From NCBI RefSeq assembly GCF_007858365.1, contig NZ_VFIO01000003.1:372001-436000 (forward strand): a stretch of 64,000 bases of DNA, given 5' to 3'. Positions 35,672-44,813 of this stretch are shown here, piece after piece. Position numbers and translations under genes: made by a program. The stretch comes from Pseudomonas saxonica (GTDB taxonomy: Bacteria; Pseudomonadota; Gammaproteobacteria; Pseudomonadales; Pseudomonadaceae). The notes under the pieces were generated by a model that did no database searches, was not told the DNA's origin, and saw only the letters and a program-made list of their open reading frames with translations. How positions within the stretch are numbered: the first letter of the stretch is position 1; each line of letters opens with the position of its first letter.

Positions 35672-36658
35672 CTAAAAAGCCACGTGCCCTTTGAGTTCGG
35701 CATCCAGCCTTTGATTCATCAAGCGGGCGTCATGACCCAGGCAGCCAATAGAGGAGTCGTTCAGCGCAGGCTGGGCGACATTCGCAGCCTCGCCCGCCAA
35801 CAAGGTTGAACAGTCCAGGGTTTGCGCCAGCTTCAGCAGACGTCGATGGTGAGCGGTGGTTAACGCACGCTGGGCAAACACAACCACGGCCGCGGGCTGG
35901 ATTTTTTCACAGACCAGAGCCAGCTCATCCAACGGCTGCCCCATCGGTAACACGCGGATGACACGGTCTGCGCGGCTGAGCAGTAGACCTGCGACCAACA
36001 ACTCCAGCTCGCGACACAAGTCGGCAAGCGCAACCACCACGACACACGTGGATGCGGGAGCCACCTGTAACTGAAATTGCAGACGATGCTGCACCCTCCC
36101 CCGCAAAAATCCATCCAGCAGCAGCCACTCACTGGTGCGGCCAAACTCATCCCGCGTTTTGAAAAGCTGATGCCATAGCGGCATCAGAATGTCTTGAAAC
36201 GCGACTTCAGGTGGGTAGCTGGAAAAAATCTGCCCGTACAGACGCTCCAGTTGCGCCTCATTGAATGCGGTGAGCGCTGCGCTGATCTGTAGCTGCCATT
36301 CGCGGTATTCAGTTGACTGAACCCCCTCATGCCGCGAAATGGCAGGCGTGCCGCGAGCGAGCAACTCACCCACCTTGCTGACCGACACACCCCGCTCAAT
36401 CCAGCCTTGTACGCGGCGTACTGTTTCAATATCGGTCACGGAATACAGCCTGTGCCCACTATTGGTGCGTTTTGGCTCGATAAAGCCATAACGCCGCTCC
36501 CAGGCACGCAATGTCACCGGGTTGATGCCGGTGAGACGAGACACTTCTCTAATCGGGAATAAACCGTTCGATTCAGCGCCGGATTCAGTCACTGAAAGGG
36601 GCTCGACATCAGTCATTACGGGCATTGGGCAGGCACGAATCTTAAGGGGATGAGGCAT
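35672..36658 (-). CDS. MerR-family regulator of the LitR/CarH type
   Basis: A 328-residue regulator. The MerR DNA-binding domain is at about residues 33-100 (LFPIREVSRLTGINPVTLRAWERRYGF, with the signature GHRLYS). The C-terminal half is a B12-binding-like fold with a helical bundle (WHQLFKTRDEFGRTSEWLLLDGF) and a Rossmann-like part. The adenosylcobalamin motifs of CarH (W-x9-E-H and D-x-H-x-x-G) are not seen, as in class II LitR proteins reported to work with LOV partners. The start is uncertain (36658, 36625 or 36616). It is divergent from the ABM gene and near the LOV gene. Light control is inference from relatives. Confidence 0.8.
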   Translation of the reverse strand: MPHPLKIRACPMPVMTDVEPLSVTESGAESNGLFPIREVSRLTGINPVTLRAWERRYGFIEPKRTNSGHRLYSVTDIETVRRVQGWIERGVSVSKVGELLARGTPAISRHEGVQSTEYREWQLQISAALTAFNEAQLERLYGQIFSSYPPEVAFQDILMPLWHQLFKTRDEFGRTSEWLLLDGFLRGRVQHRLQFQLQVAPASTCVVVVALADLCRELELLVAGLLLSRADRVIRVLPMGQPLDELALVCEKIQPAAVVVFAQRALTTAHHRRLLKLAQTLDCSTLLAGEAANVAQPALNDSSIGCLGHDARLMNQRLDAELKGHVAF

Positions 36659-36732
36659 TCTACGCGTTGTGGGGTTTTATCGCTCCCCAAGCCTTAGGGC
36701 TATTAAGGAACAAACCTTGCTTGTTTTTAAGG

Positions 36733-36759
36733 ACACAGCCCATCACCCCGGCGCTGTGT
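36733..36759. promoter_or_regulatory. ACACAGC-N13-GCTGTGT inverted repeat between divergent genes
   Basis: A perfect 7-bp inverted repeat with 13-bp spacing lies in the 148-bp gap between the LitR-type regulator and the ABM gene. Long spacing suits a MerR-class operator, but it does not match the TGTACA-type site I recall for P. putida PplR. Confidence 0.4.
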
Positions 36760-36806
36760 TTTATGCCTGACCTACCCGGACAGCATCAGCCTCATGGAGA
36801 TACACA

Positions 36807-37376
36807 ATGTCTACCTCCCCTGTCACCTTGCTCGTTGCGCGCCGTGTCACCAAAGGCCGCTATCAGGAACTGATCGCCTGGCTACACGAGGGCGAACAAT
36901 TGGCCACGGACTTCCCCGGTTACCTGGGTTCCGGTGTATTGGCTCCGCCTCCTGGCGATGACGAATTTCAAATTATTTTTCGCTTTGCCGATGAAACCAC
37001 TTTGCAGGCATGGGAGCACTCCGTCTCGCGCAAGTCATGGCTACTGCGCGGCAGCGATCTGTTTGCCCACCCTTCTGAACAGCGAGTCAGCGGTATTGAC
37101 GGGTGGTTCGGCGCTGCCGGGCAACGGCCGCCACGCTGGAAGCAAGCCGTTGCGATCTGGCTGGCCTTTTTCCCCGTGTCATTGATTTTCAACTTCGTTT
37201 TGGGCCCATTACTGAGCGAGTTGAGCTTATTGCCTCGGGTCTTTGTGAGCACACTGGCCCTGACCCCTTTGATGGTATATCTGTTTATTCCACTTTCAAC
37301 GCATCTGCTGGCCAGTTGGCTGCTGAGTACGCCCAATAAAGCCTCGCGACATTCAATCGCAAGCCATCGTTTATAA
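36807..37376 (+). CDS. Antibiotic-biosynthesis-monooxygenase-domain protein with membrane tail
   Basis: A 189-residue protein. Residues about 5-95 form an ABM ferredoxin-like domain (VTLLVARRVTKGRYQELIAWL, FQIIFRFADETTLQAWEHS). Residues about 113-170 hold two hydrophobic segments (AIWLAFFPVSLIFNFVLGPL and VSTLALTPLMVYLFIPL). Such membrane-tethered ABM proteins occur widely without known reaction. It is divergent from the LitR-type regulator and is the first gene toward the fol cluster, so light induction is possible. Confidence 0.82.
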   Translation: MSTSPVTLLVARRVTKGRYQELIAWLHEGEQLATDFPGYLGSGVLAPPPGDDEFQIIFRFADETTLQAWEHSVSRKSWLLRGSDLFAHPSEQRVSGIDGWFGAAGQRPPRWKQAVAIWLAFFPVSLIFNFVLGPLLSELSLLPRVFVSTLALTPLMVYLFIPLSTHLLASWLLSTPNKASRHSIASHRL

Positions 37377-37464
37377 ACGCGGGCTTGGCTGTAACGGCGT
37401 ACAGGCTGCTATAGTTTTGCCATTACGCCGGAACCGCTTGCGTCTTACCTACACAGAGTTCTAG

Positions 37465-38175
37465 ATGACACCCTCATCTGCACCCATTTTGATAACTGGC
37501 GCAGGCCAACGCGTTGGCCTGCATTGCGCCCAGCAACTGCTGGCTGACGGCCATCCTGTTATTTTCAGCTATCGCAGTGAAAAACCCGGTGTACAGAGGC
37601 TGCGCGAACTCGGTGCTATTGCCCTGTTTGGCGACTTTTCAAGCCAAGCCGGCATTCTCGACTTCATTCAACGACTCAAAAACCACACCGATTGCCTGCG
37701 TGCAATTGTGCATAACGCTTCAGCCTGGCTGGCTGAAACACCGGGCACAGAACTCAGCGCGTTCACCCAGATGTTCAGCGTGCATATGCTCGCGCCCTAT
37801 TTGATCAACTTGCACTGCAGCGAATTGCTGATGCGCTCCACCCCGGCTGACATCGTCCATATCAGCGACGATGTCACGCGCAAGGGCAGCAGTAAGCACA
37901 TTGCCTATTGCGCCACCAAGGCCGGGCTCGACAGCCTGACCCTGTCGTTCGCCGCCAAACTGGCGCCACACATTAAAGTCAACGGCATTGCTCCCGCCTT
38001 GCTGATGTTTAACCCCGACGATGACGCGGCATACCGCGTCAACGCCTTGGCCAAGTCTGCACTGGGTATCGAACCCGGCGCCAAGGTGATTTACCAAAGC
38101 CTGCGCTACCTGCTGGATAACCTGTATGTGACCGGCACCACTTTGACTGTCAACGGCGGACGACACCTTAAGTAA
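37465..38175 (+). CDS. folM: Dihydromonapterin reductase FolM
   Basis: A 236-residue short-chain dehydrogenase. The NADPH motif [17 protein letters not shown] is at about residues 9-25, with a NADP-type Arg downstream (SYRSEKPG), and the YxxxK catalytic pair in [13 protein letters not shown] at about residue 149. It reduces dihydromonapterin to tetrahydromonapterin, the pterin cofactor used by phenylalanine hydroxylase in Pseudomonas. It is followed by folE and folX, which supply its substrate. Confidence 0.92.
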   Translation: MTPSSAPILITGAGQRVGLHCAQQLLADGHPVIFSYRSEKPGVQRLRELGAIALFGDFSSQAGILDFIQRLKNHTDCLRAIVHNASAWLAETPGTELSAFTQMFSVHMLAPYLINLHCSELLMRSTPADIVHISDDVTRKGSSKHIAYCATKAGLDSLTLSFAAKLAPHIKVNGIAPALLMFNPDDDAAYRVNALAKSALGIEPGAKVIYQSLRYLLDNLYVTGTTLTVNGGRHLK

Positions 38176-38198
38176 GTCGTCCGCGAGGAAGCCTTTCC

Positions 38199-38759
38199 AT
38201 GAGCACCACCCTGCCTGAGCAATACCGCGAGATTCTAGTGGGTCTTGGCGAAGACCCCGACCGCGAAGGCCTGCTCGACACCCCAAAACGCGCCGCCAAA
38301 GCCATGCAATACCTGTGTCACGGCTATACACAGAGCGTCGACGACATCGTCAATGGCGCCCTCTTCGCCTCAGACAGCGATGAAATGGTGATCGTCGCCA
38401 ATATCGAGTTGTACTCGCTATGCGAGCACCATTTGCTGCCGTTTATTGGCAAGGCCCATGTGGCCTATATCCCCACCGGGAAGGTGCTGGGCCTGTCGAA
38501 AGTTGCTCGCATCGTCGACATGTTTGCCCGCCGACTGCAAATCCAGGAAAACCTCACCCGGGAAATAGCCGACGCCATTCAGGGCATCACTCAGGCAGCC
38601 GGCGTCGCCGTGGTGATTGAGGCCAAGCACATGTGCATGATGATGCGCGGCGTAGAGAAACAGAATTCGACCATGAACACTTCGGTGATGCTTGGCGCCT
38701 TCCGCGAGCCGAGCACCCGCATGGAGTTCCTGCAATTGATTGGACGGAGCAAATCGTAA
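38199..38759 (+). CDS. folE: GTP cyclohydrolase I
   Basis: A 186-residue enzyme converting GTP to 7,8-dihydroneopterin triphosphate, the entry to pterin synthesis. The zinc/active-site segment [12 protein letters not shown] gives Cys75, His77 and His78, and the third zinc Cys lies in [12 protein letters not shown] context preceding KHMCMMMRG. It starts 23 bp after folM with AGGAAG upstream and its stop overlaps the folX start by one base. In P. putida a folE copy is reported as light-inducible. Confidence 0.95.
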   Translation: MSTTLPEQYREILVGLGEDPDREGLLDTPKRAAKAMQYLCHGYTQSVDDIVNGALFASDSDEMVIVANIELYSLCEHHLLPFIGKAHVAYIPTGKVLGLSKVARIVDMFARRLQIQENLTREIADAIQGITQAAGVAVVIEAKHMCMMMRGVEKQNSTMNTSVMLGAFREPSTRMEFLQLIGRSKS

Positions 38760-39130
38760 TGCCTCAACTTCAGCCAGGAATGGCCCGCATCCGCGTCAAG
38801 GACCTGTGCCTGCGCACTTATATCGGGATCAACGAAGACGAAATCCTCAACAAGCAGGATGTGCTGATCAACCTCACCATTCTTTACGCCGCTCAAGAAG
38901 CAGTGCGCGATAACGATATCGATCACGCATTGAACTACCGCACCATCACCAAAGCGGTGATTCAACACGTCGAAGAAAACCGCTTCGCCCTGCTGGAGCG
39001 CCTGACCCAAGAGTTACTGGACCTGGTGATGACCAACACGGCCGTGCTGTATGCCGAAGTCGAGGTCGACAAACCGCATGCCTTGCGCTTTGCCGAATCG
39101 GTGTCGATTACGCTAGCGGCTAGCCGCTAA
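38759..39130 (+). CDS. folX: Dihydroneopterin triphosphate 2'-epimerase FolX
   Basis: A 123-residue FolB/FolX-type protein. It begins [28 protein letters not shown] and has the catalytic Lys/Glu context of the fold ([28 protein letters not shown]). It epimerises dihydroneopterin triphosphate to the monapterin form, linking FolE to FolM. The TAATG overlap with folE indicates coupling. FolB aldolase is the alternative, but the genetic context with folM favours FolX. Confidence 0.9.
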   Translation: MPQLQPGMARIRVKDLCLRTYIGINEDEILNKQDVLINLTILYAAQEAVRDNDIDHALNYRTITKAVIQHVEENRFALLERLTQELLDLVMTNTAVLYAEVEVDKPHALRFAESVSITLAASR

Positions 39131-39226
39131 GCGGCAAGAGACCGACAGAACCGGCTTTGGCTTGCAGCTTGAAACGTGCAGCGTGCTGCTGCGTCACCCC
39201 CTATTCACTATCCAGCGAGAATCAAC

Positions 39227-39523
39227 ATGACGTCCCAAGAACAACTGGAACTCGAAGCCGCCGCCTTCCGTCGCCTCGTCGCGCACTTGGACAGCCGCAA
39301 GGATGTGCAAAATATCGATCTGATGAACCTCGCCGGGTTTTGCCGCAATTGCCTGTCCAAGTGGTATAAGGCCGAAGCAGACGAGCGTCACATTGAGTTG
39401 AGCCTCGATGACGCCCGTGAAGCGGTGTACGGCATGCCGTACGCCGAATGGAAATCCCTCTACCAGAAAGAAGCAAGCGCCGAACAAACCCAAGCGTTTG
39501 CCCAAGGAAAAAAGCATGACTGA
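39227..39523 (+). CDS. DUF1244 family protein
   Basis: A 98-residue soluble protein with the DUF1244 core: LDSRKDVQNIDLMNLAGFCRNCLSKWY followed by DDAREAVYGMPYAEWK. The two Cys (FCRNC) may bind metal. Biochemical function is unknown. It sits 96 bp after folX and overlaps the next gene by 8 bp, so the two are coupled and probably act together in this cluster. Confidence 0.88.
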   Translation: MTSQEQLELEAAAFRRLVAHLDSRKDVQNIDLMNLAGFCRNCLSKWYKAEADERHIELSLDDAREAVYGMPYAEWKSLYQKEASAEQTQAFAQGKKHD

Positions 39524-39857
39524 TTTGAATACCCTGCGCGCCAGCCTCATCAGCGGCGAACACCTGTTCGCGGACACGCTGGCCTTTATTGCCGCGAACT
39601 ATGAGTACCAGCCGCAAGCGTTCAGCAACGGCGGCGTTGAAAACGCAGCCGGGCAAAATGAAGGTTCGTGCAAAACATTAGGCATGGCATTGCTGGAAGG
39701 CTTGAGTGATCAAGAAGCCTTGCTGGCTTTTGGCGAGCACTACCGCTCAGTGCTGGCGACCCCTGAAGGCACTGATCACAGCAATATTCGTGCTTTGATT
39801 GCCCACGGCTTGGCTGGGGTTAAATTTGACGCTCAGCCGTTGACGCGTAAAGCCTGA
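39516..39857 (+). CDS. HopJ type III effector family protein
   Basis: A 113-residue protein of the HopJ family (ADTLAFIAANYEYQPQAFSNG, NEGSCKTLGMALLEGLSDQEALLAFGEHYR, HSNIRALIAHGLAGVKF). The name comes from a P. syringae effector, but close relatives are widespread in bacteria without type III secretion, so a housekeeping role is more likely. AAGGAAAAAA lies before the ATG inside the end of the DUF1244 gene. It is the last gene of the cluster before a REP pair. Confidence 0.88.
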   Translation: MTDLNTLRASLISGEHLFADTLAFIAANYEYQPQAFSNGGVENAAGQNEGSCKTLGMALLEGLSDQEALLAFGEHYRSVLATPEGTDHSNIRALIAHGLAGVKFDAQPLTRKA

Positions 39858-39870
39858 ATCTATGCCCTCG

Positions 39871-39990
39871 TAGCAGCTGTCGAGCTCTGCGAGGCTGCGA
39901 TCGGCGGCGCAGCCGTCGCAAAACCAGAACAACACGGTGGCCCCTTTTGCGACCGCTTCGCGCTCGATCGCAGCCTTCGGCAGCGGCTAC
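39871..39990. repeat. Diverged paired REP element
   Basis: GTAGCAGCTGTCGAGCTCTG at 39871 and an inverted CGCAGCCTTCGGCAGCGGCTAC ending at 39990 enclose a GC-rich middle. It is a variant of the pairs at 21062 and 26735. It follows the HopJ-family gene. Confidence 0.7.
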
Positions 39991-40024
39991 ACGTCATTAG
40001 CCAAGGCCACTTTTCCTCCAAACA

Positions 40025-40055
40025 TAAAAAAACCGGCCGAAGCCGGTTTTTTTTG
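40025..40055 (-). terminator. Intrinsic terminator of trxB
   Basis: Stem ACCGGC / GCCGGT extended by A/T pairs with a short CGAA loop; on the minus strand it ends in a T-run and lies 11 bp past the trxB stop. Confidence 0.88.
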
Positions 40056-40065
40056 GGACTGACGC

Positions 40066-41034
<969 letters not shown>

Positions 41035-41093
41035 TCACTCCTATGACCGCCCGTATCAACACCGGGTCGGAACGCCGCTTTGGCGGCGGGAAT

Positions 41094-41140
41094 AAAAAAA
41101 AACCGCATATCTGCTCAGGCTGTGCCTGAAATCCGCAGAT
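41094..41140 (-). terminator. Terminator overlapping the end of the 31-residue ORF
   Basis: On the minus strand TCAGGC-ACA-GCCTGA, with outer arms ATCTGC / GCAGAT, is followed by a run of T (41094-41102). The hairpin covers the last codons and stop of the small ORF at 41115-41210 and lies upstream of trxB. Confidence 0.75.
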
Positions 41141-41210
41141 CCTGGAAAAGTAGGTGCAGCGTATAGAGGCCGCAGAGAGTAAGGAAATACGCAATAACAA
41201 TCCAGCTCAT
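41115..41210 (-). CDS. Possible 31-residue single-span membrane peptide
   Basis: The frame MSWIVIAYFLTLCGLYTLHL followed by LFQDLRISGTA is short but has one clear membrane segment (about residues 3-22) and a charged end, like known small membrane proteins. It ends in TGA within an intrinsic terminator, as expected for a tiny independent gene. The ribosome-binding site is weak (GAGACC). It lies between trxB and cysZ. I know no homologue; coding is plausible, not proven. Confidence 0.5.
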   Translation of the reverse strand: MSWIVIAYFLTLCGLYTLHLLFQDLRISGTA

Positions 41211-41341
41211 AGCAGGTCTCTATGCAGTCAACGTGACGTTTCAACGTCTTTGTTACAGTAATTGTCGATCCTGACTCAAGGCTTTCGTCCTACAGATAAA
41301 GCCGCTAAGGTCGCCCCGTTTATCACTGCTCGGAGCACACT

Positions 41342-42100
41342 ATGCCCGCCCCCGTTCTTTCTGGCCCGCAGTACCTGCGTGAAGGGTTGACGTTAGTCCT
41401 CAGCCCCGGACTTCGCCTGTTTGTACTCCTGCCATTGCTGATTAACCTGGTGCTGTTCGTCGGACTGATCTACTTCGCTGGCCATCAGTTCAGCCTGTGG
41501 GTCGATACCCTGATGCCCACGCTGCCCAGCTGGCTGAGCTTTCTCAATTACGTGCTGTGGCCTTTGTTTGTAGTACTGGTCGCCTTGATGGTGTTTTTTA
41601 CCTTCACCATGCTGGCCAATATCATTGCGGCCCCTTTCAACGGCTTTCTCTCGGAAAAAGTCGAAGCGGTCGTGCGCGGTGCCGACAATGCTCCCCCCTT
41701 CAGCTGGGGCGAACTGGTGGCGATGGTGCCGCGGACGCTGGCACGTGAAATGCGCAAACTGGGCTACTTTCTGCCCCGGGCCATTGCCTTGCTGATCCTG
41801 TCATTTATCCCGGTACTCAACCTGATTGCAGCCCCTCTGTGGCTGATTTTCGGGATCTGGATGATGGCCATTCAGTACATTGACTACCCGGCGGACAACC
41901 ACAAGTTGGGCTGGAACGAAATGCTCGCCTGGTTGCGCGAAAAACGCTGGCAGAGCATGAGCTTCGGCGGCGTTGTGTATCTGGTGCTGCTCATTCCAGT
42001 GGTCAACATCCTGATGATGCCTGCTGCCGTTGCAGGTGCCACGTTGTTCTGGGTCAGAGAACGCGGTGAAGACGCATTGGCTGCCTCAAGCCGCAGCTGA
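41342..42100 (+). CDS. cysZ: Sulfate transporter CysZ
   Basis: A 252-residue CysZ (EI24 family) inner-membrane protein for sulfate uptake feeding cysteine synthesis. It has the N-terminal [20 protein letters not shown], long hydrophobic helices (about residues 22-48 and 65-98), and the family region [15 protein letters not shown] and [19 protein letters not shown]. Its position next to trxB is usual in Pseudomonas. GGAGCAC lies before the ATG. Other sulfate assimilation genes (cysD, cysNC) lie about 7-9 kb downstream. Confidence 0.93.
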   Translation: MPAPVLSGPQYLREGLTLVLSPGLRLFVLLPLLINLVLFVGLIYFAGHQFSLWVDTLMPTLPSWLSFLNYVLWPLFVVLVALMVFFTFTMLANIIAAPFNGFLSEKVEAVVRGADNAPPFSWGELVAMVPRTLAREMRKLGYFLPRAIALLILSFIPVLNLIAAPLWLIFGIWMMAIQYIDYPADNHKLGWNEMLAWLREKRWQSMSFGGVVYLVLLIPVVNILMMPAAVAGATLFWVRERGEDALAASSRS

Positions 42101-42164
42101 CAGTTTCATCAATCCATCATGTCGATGAAACAGCTTCGTCATGGCTCCAGCCGATACTGGAACC

Positions 42165-43346
42165 ATGACGACAGCCCTGCATATAACACTGATCAGCGAC
42201 ACCTTCGCTCCCGAAATCAATGGCGTGGCCAATACCCTTGGCCATTTGTTCGAAGGTTTGCGCGCACGCCAGCATTTCGTAGAACTGGTACGCCCACGTC
42301 AACCGGACGATGGCCGCCAGCGCAGCACTCCCGAACTCATGTTGTGCAGAGGTTGGCCTTTACCGGGTTATCCGGGCCTGCAATGGGGCATGACCTCAAC
42401 ACAACGCCTGAGCAGGCGCTGGCAACAACAGCGCCCGGACGTTGTGTACATTGCCACCGAAGGGCCGCTGGGATTATGTGCCCTGCGCGTAGCCCGGCGT
42501 TTGGGTATCGCTGTCGTCAGCGGTTTCCATACCAACTTTCAGCAGTACGTGAACCAACACGGTCTCGGCCTGTTTTCCCGTTCGCTGACGCATTATTTAC
42601 GCTGGTTCCATAACCGCTCGGTCTTGACCCTGGTACCCAGCGCCAGCCAGCGCGTTGAGCTGGCACGGCGTCAATTTGATCGCCTGGAACTGCTCTCGCG
42701 AGGTGTCGACAGCCAGTTGTTCAATCCCTGCCGACGGCAAACAGCATTGCGTCAAAGCTGGGGCCTGCGAGAAAACGACATAGCCTTGCTCTATGTGGGC
42801 CGCTTGGCCCCGGAAAAAAATCTGCACGCCCTCAGGCCTGCTCTTGATGCGCTTCAAACTCGCTACCCCTCACGACGATTCAAGTTGATTGTGGTTGGCG
42901 AAGGATCGAAACGCGTCACGCTGGAAGCCTCTCTGCCAGAAGCCCTGTTTTGCGGGGTACAAAGTGGTGAAGCGTTGGCCAATCATTACGCCAGCGCTGA
43001 TGTGTTTTTATTTCCCAGCTTGTCCGAGACCTTTGGCAACGGGGTGCTTGAAGCGCAAGCATCAGGGCTGGGTGTGGTGGCCTATGACGAAGCCGCAGCC
43101 GGGCAGCACATCCGCCATGGCTACAGCGGTGTATTGGCCATGCCGGGTGATGAAGATGCCTGGATCGAAGCCGCCTGCTGGTTGCTGGAAGCTCCGGAGA
43201 CCTTGCGCACCATACGCCTCAATGCCCGTAAACACGCCAGTCGTCAGGGCTGGGCGCAGAGTATTGAGCAATTTGAAACTCAATTACGGCGCGCCTGCCA
43301 TCGTGAGGCCGATGCAGTGGAAGTACCGGCCCACATAGCGCCTTAG
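42165..43346 (+). CDS. Glycosyltransferase family 4 (MgtA-like mannosyltransferase)
   Basis: A 393-residue GT-B glycosyltransferase. The N-terminal acceptor domain begins ITLISDTFAPEINGVANTLGHLFEGL; the donor domain carries LLYVGRLAPEKNLHALRPAL (about residue 205), VVGEGSKR, and the GT4 motif FPSLSETFGNGVLEAQASG with the E-x7-E pattern. It resembles GDP-mannose-dependent alpha-mannosyltransferases. Start at MTTALHITL is preferred to 42141; neither has a strong SD. It is followed tail to tail by the peroxidase gene. The product lipid or glycan is unknown. Confidence 0.87.
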   Translation: MTTALHITLISDTFAPEINGVANTLGHLFEGLRARQHFVELVRPRQPDDGRQRSTPELMLCRGWPLPGYPGLQWGMTSTQRLSRRWQQQRPDVVYIATEGPLGLCALRVARRLGIAVVSGFHTNFQQYVNQHGLGLFSRSLTHYLRWFHNRSVLTLVPSASQRVELARRQFDRLELLSRGVDSQLFNPCRRQTALRQSWGLRENDIALLYVGRLAPEKNLHALRPALDALQTRYPSRRFKLIVVGEGSKRVTLEASLPEALFCGVQSGEALANHYASADVFLFPSLSETFGNGVLEAQASGLGVVAYDEAAAGQHIRHGYSGVLAMPGDEDAWIEAACWLLEAPETLRTIRLNARKHASRQGWAQSIEQFETQLRRACHREADAVEVPAHIAP

Positions 43347-43825
43347 GCCAGCGCTTTTTCAATGGCTTGAATGACCGACGGTTCATCAGGCGCCGTACGA
43401 GGCGAAAAGCGCGCCAGCACCCGACCGTCCTTGCCCATCAAAAACTTCTCGAAATTCCAGGTAATGTCGCCCGGGAACTCGGCGCCTTCGCCAGCCAGCA
43501 AACGGTACAGCTGATGACGATCAGGCCCGTTGACCTCCAGTTTGCTGCTCAAGGGGAACGTCACCCCGTAATTGAGGCTGCAGAATTCCTGAATTTCCTG
43601 CTCGGTTCCTGGTTCCTGACCTGCGAACTGGTTGCAAGGCACGCCCAGAACGCTGAAACCCTTGTCCTTGTATTGCTGGTAGAGGTTTTCCAGTGCGGCG
43701 TACTGCGGGGTCAAACCACACTTGGAGGCGACATTCACCACCAGCACCACCTTGCCGTTAAAGGTACTCAGAGGCAGAGGCTCGCCATCCAGCGCCTCTA
43801 AGGTAAGTTCGTGAAAAGCACTCAT
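43343..43825 (-). CDS. Glutathione peroxidase (cysteine type)
   Basis: A 160-residue GPx/BtuE-family peroxidase that reduces hydroperoxides, probably with thioredoxin or glutathione. The active-site Cys36 is in NVASKCGLTPQY, the second conserved motif is GVPCNQFAGQEPG, and WNFEKFLMGKDGRVLARF ends the fold. It has Cys rather than selenocysteine. Start MSAFHELTLEALDG is chosen by homology. It overlaps the glycosyltransferase end by 4 bp (convergent). Confidence 0.93.
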   Translation of the reverse strand: MSAFHELTLEALDGEPLPLSTFNGKVVLVVNVASKCGLTPQYAALENLYQQYKDKGFSVLGVPCNQFAGQEPGTEQEIQEFCSLNYGVTFPLSSKLEVNGPDRHQLYRLLAGEGAEFPGDITWNFEKFLMGKDGRVLARFSPRTAPDEPSVIQAIEKALA

Positions 43826-43897
43826 GACCGACTCCACAATTCCCATCTTAACATTCAAACAATCGCACGACTGCCGATTGCTGTAATGACCAAAAAT

Positions 43898-43924
43898 AAA
43901 AAAGGCGCCCGTAGGCGCCCTTTT
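43898..43924. terminator. Bidirectional terminator between slyD and the peroxidase gene
   Basis: Stem GGCGCC / GGCGCC with loop CGTA, flanked by A-run and T-run. On the minus strand it lies 35 bp past the slyD stop. Confidence 0.85.
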
Positions 43925-43958
43925 CTGGCTAGCTCACAAATGAGCGTAGCAGCACTTA

Positions 43959-44444
43959 TCAGTGCTGATGACCGCCTTCACCGTGAACGTGGCCGTGAGC
44001 CTGTTCTTCTTCGCTGGCGTCACGTACTGCAACAACCTTGACCTTGAAGTTCAGACGCTGGCCTGCCAACGGGTGGTTGCCGTCTACAGTCACGTCGTCG
44101 CCGTCCAGATCACGGATGGTCACGATCTGCATTTGGCCGTCCGGCGCAGAAGCGTGGAACTGCATGCCCACTTCCAGTTGGTCAACGCCTTCGAACATGC
44201 TTGCGTTCAAGGTGCTGACCAGTTCGGCAGAGTATTCGCCGTAAGCGTCTTCCGGTTCAACGGTCACGTCCAGCTCATCGCCAACAGCCTTGCCTTCCAG
44301 TGCCTTTTCCAGACCTGGAATGATGTTACCTGCGCCTTGCAGGTAAACCAGTGGAGCACCGCCAGCAGAGCTGTCGATGACCTCACCAGCGTCGTTGGTC
44401 AGGGTATATTCGATGGAGACTGCCTTGTTGGTGGCGATCGTCAT
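43959..44444 (-). CDS. slyD: FKBP-type peptidyl-prolyl isomerase SlyD
   Basis: A 161-residue prolyl isomerase and chaperone. The FKBP domain is split by the IF insert (about residues 70-120): AVSIEYTLTNDAGEVIDSSAG, IIPGLEKALEGKAVGDELDV, PEDAYGEY, and VDGNHPLAGQRLNFKVKVV. The C-terminal His-rich tail HGHVHGEGGHQH binds nickel and other metals. Start MTIATNKAVS is used. It is a single gene. Confidence 0.94.
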   Translation of the reverse strand: MTIATNKAVSIEYTLTNDAGEVIDSSAGGAPLVYLQGAGNIIPGLEKALEGKAVGDELDVTVEPEDAYGEYSAELVSTLNASMFEGVDQLEVGMQFHASAPDGQMQIVTIRDLDGDDVTVDGNHPLAGQRLNFKVKVVAVRDASEEEQAHGHVHGEGGHQH

Positions 44445-44547
44445 GGGGCGAGACCTTTTGCAAAATAATAAAGAGTGCGCAAGTCTAACCAAGCAAACGC
44501 CCGAAAGCGAACACAACCAAGACCAACGGATAATTTTGAAAACATCA

Positions 44548-44751
44548 ATGATCATTGGCTGGCACCAGGACGAGGAGCAACATTGGGTTGCCGTCCTTTC
44601 TTGCGGCCACACTCAGCATCATCGACACCAACCACCGTGGCAATCACGCCCTTGGGTACTTGACGCTGAACTACGACGTAAAAAAATAGGTCAGCCCTTT
44701 GCCTGCGGCTGGTGTGCTCAAGCGGCAGATAGCGCTAATCTTCACAATTGA
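44548..44751 (+). CDS. DUF3565 small Cys/His-rich protein
   Basis: A 67-residue protein starting MIIGWHQDEEQHWVAVLSCG and continuing HTQHHRHQPPW, ending FACGWCAQ. The CGH...HH.H...CxxC pattern suggests a zinc or other metal site. The family (DUF3565) is common in pseudomonads and has no known function. It precedes pta by 62 bp but the two need not be one operon. Confidence 0.8.
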   Translation: MIIGWHQDEEQHWVAVLSCGHTQHHRHQPPWQSRPWVLDAELRRKKIGQPFACGWCAQAADSANLHN

Positions 44752-44813
44752 CTCAGACACACGCCCCCCGATTCAAAGGTGTTGCCTGAGTACTGCCACG
44801 TCAGGAAGCTCGC

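Noticed and set aside
36659..36806. PplR-type TGTACA-N12-TGTACA box
   Set aside because: I looked for it in the gaps before the ABM gene, folM and the LOV gene and did not find two matching half-sites.
39516..39857. True type III effector because of the HopJ name
   Set aside because: No secretion, chaperone or hrp-type genes are nearby and relatives are widespread in non-pathogens, so the name is taken as a family label only.
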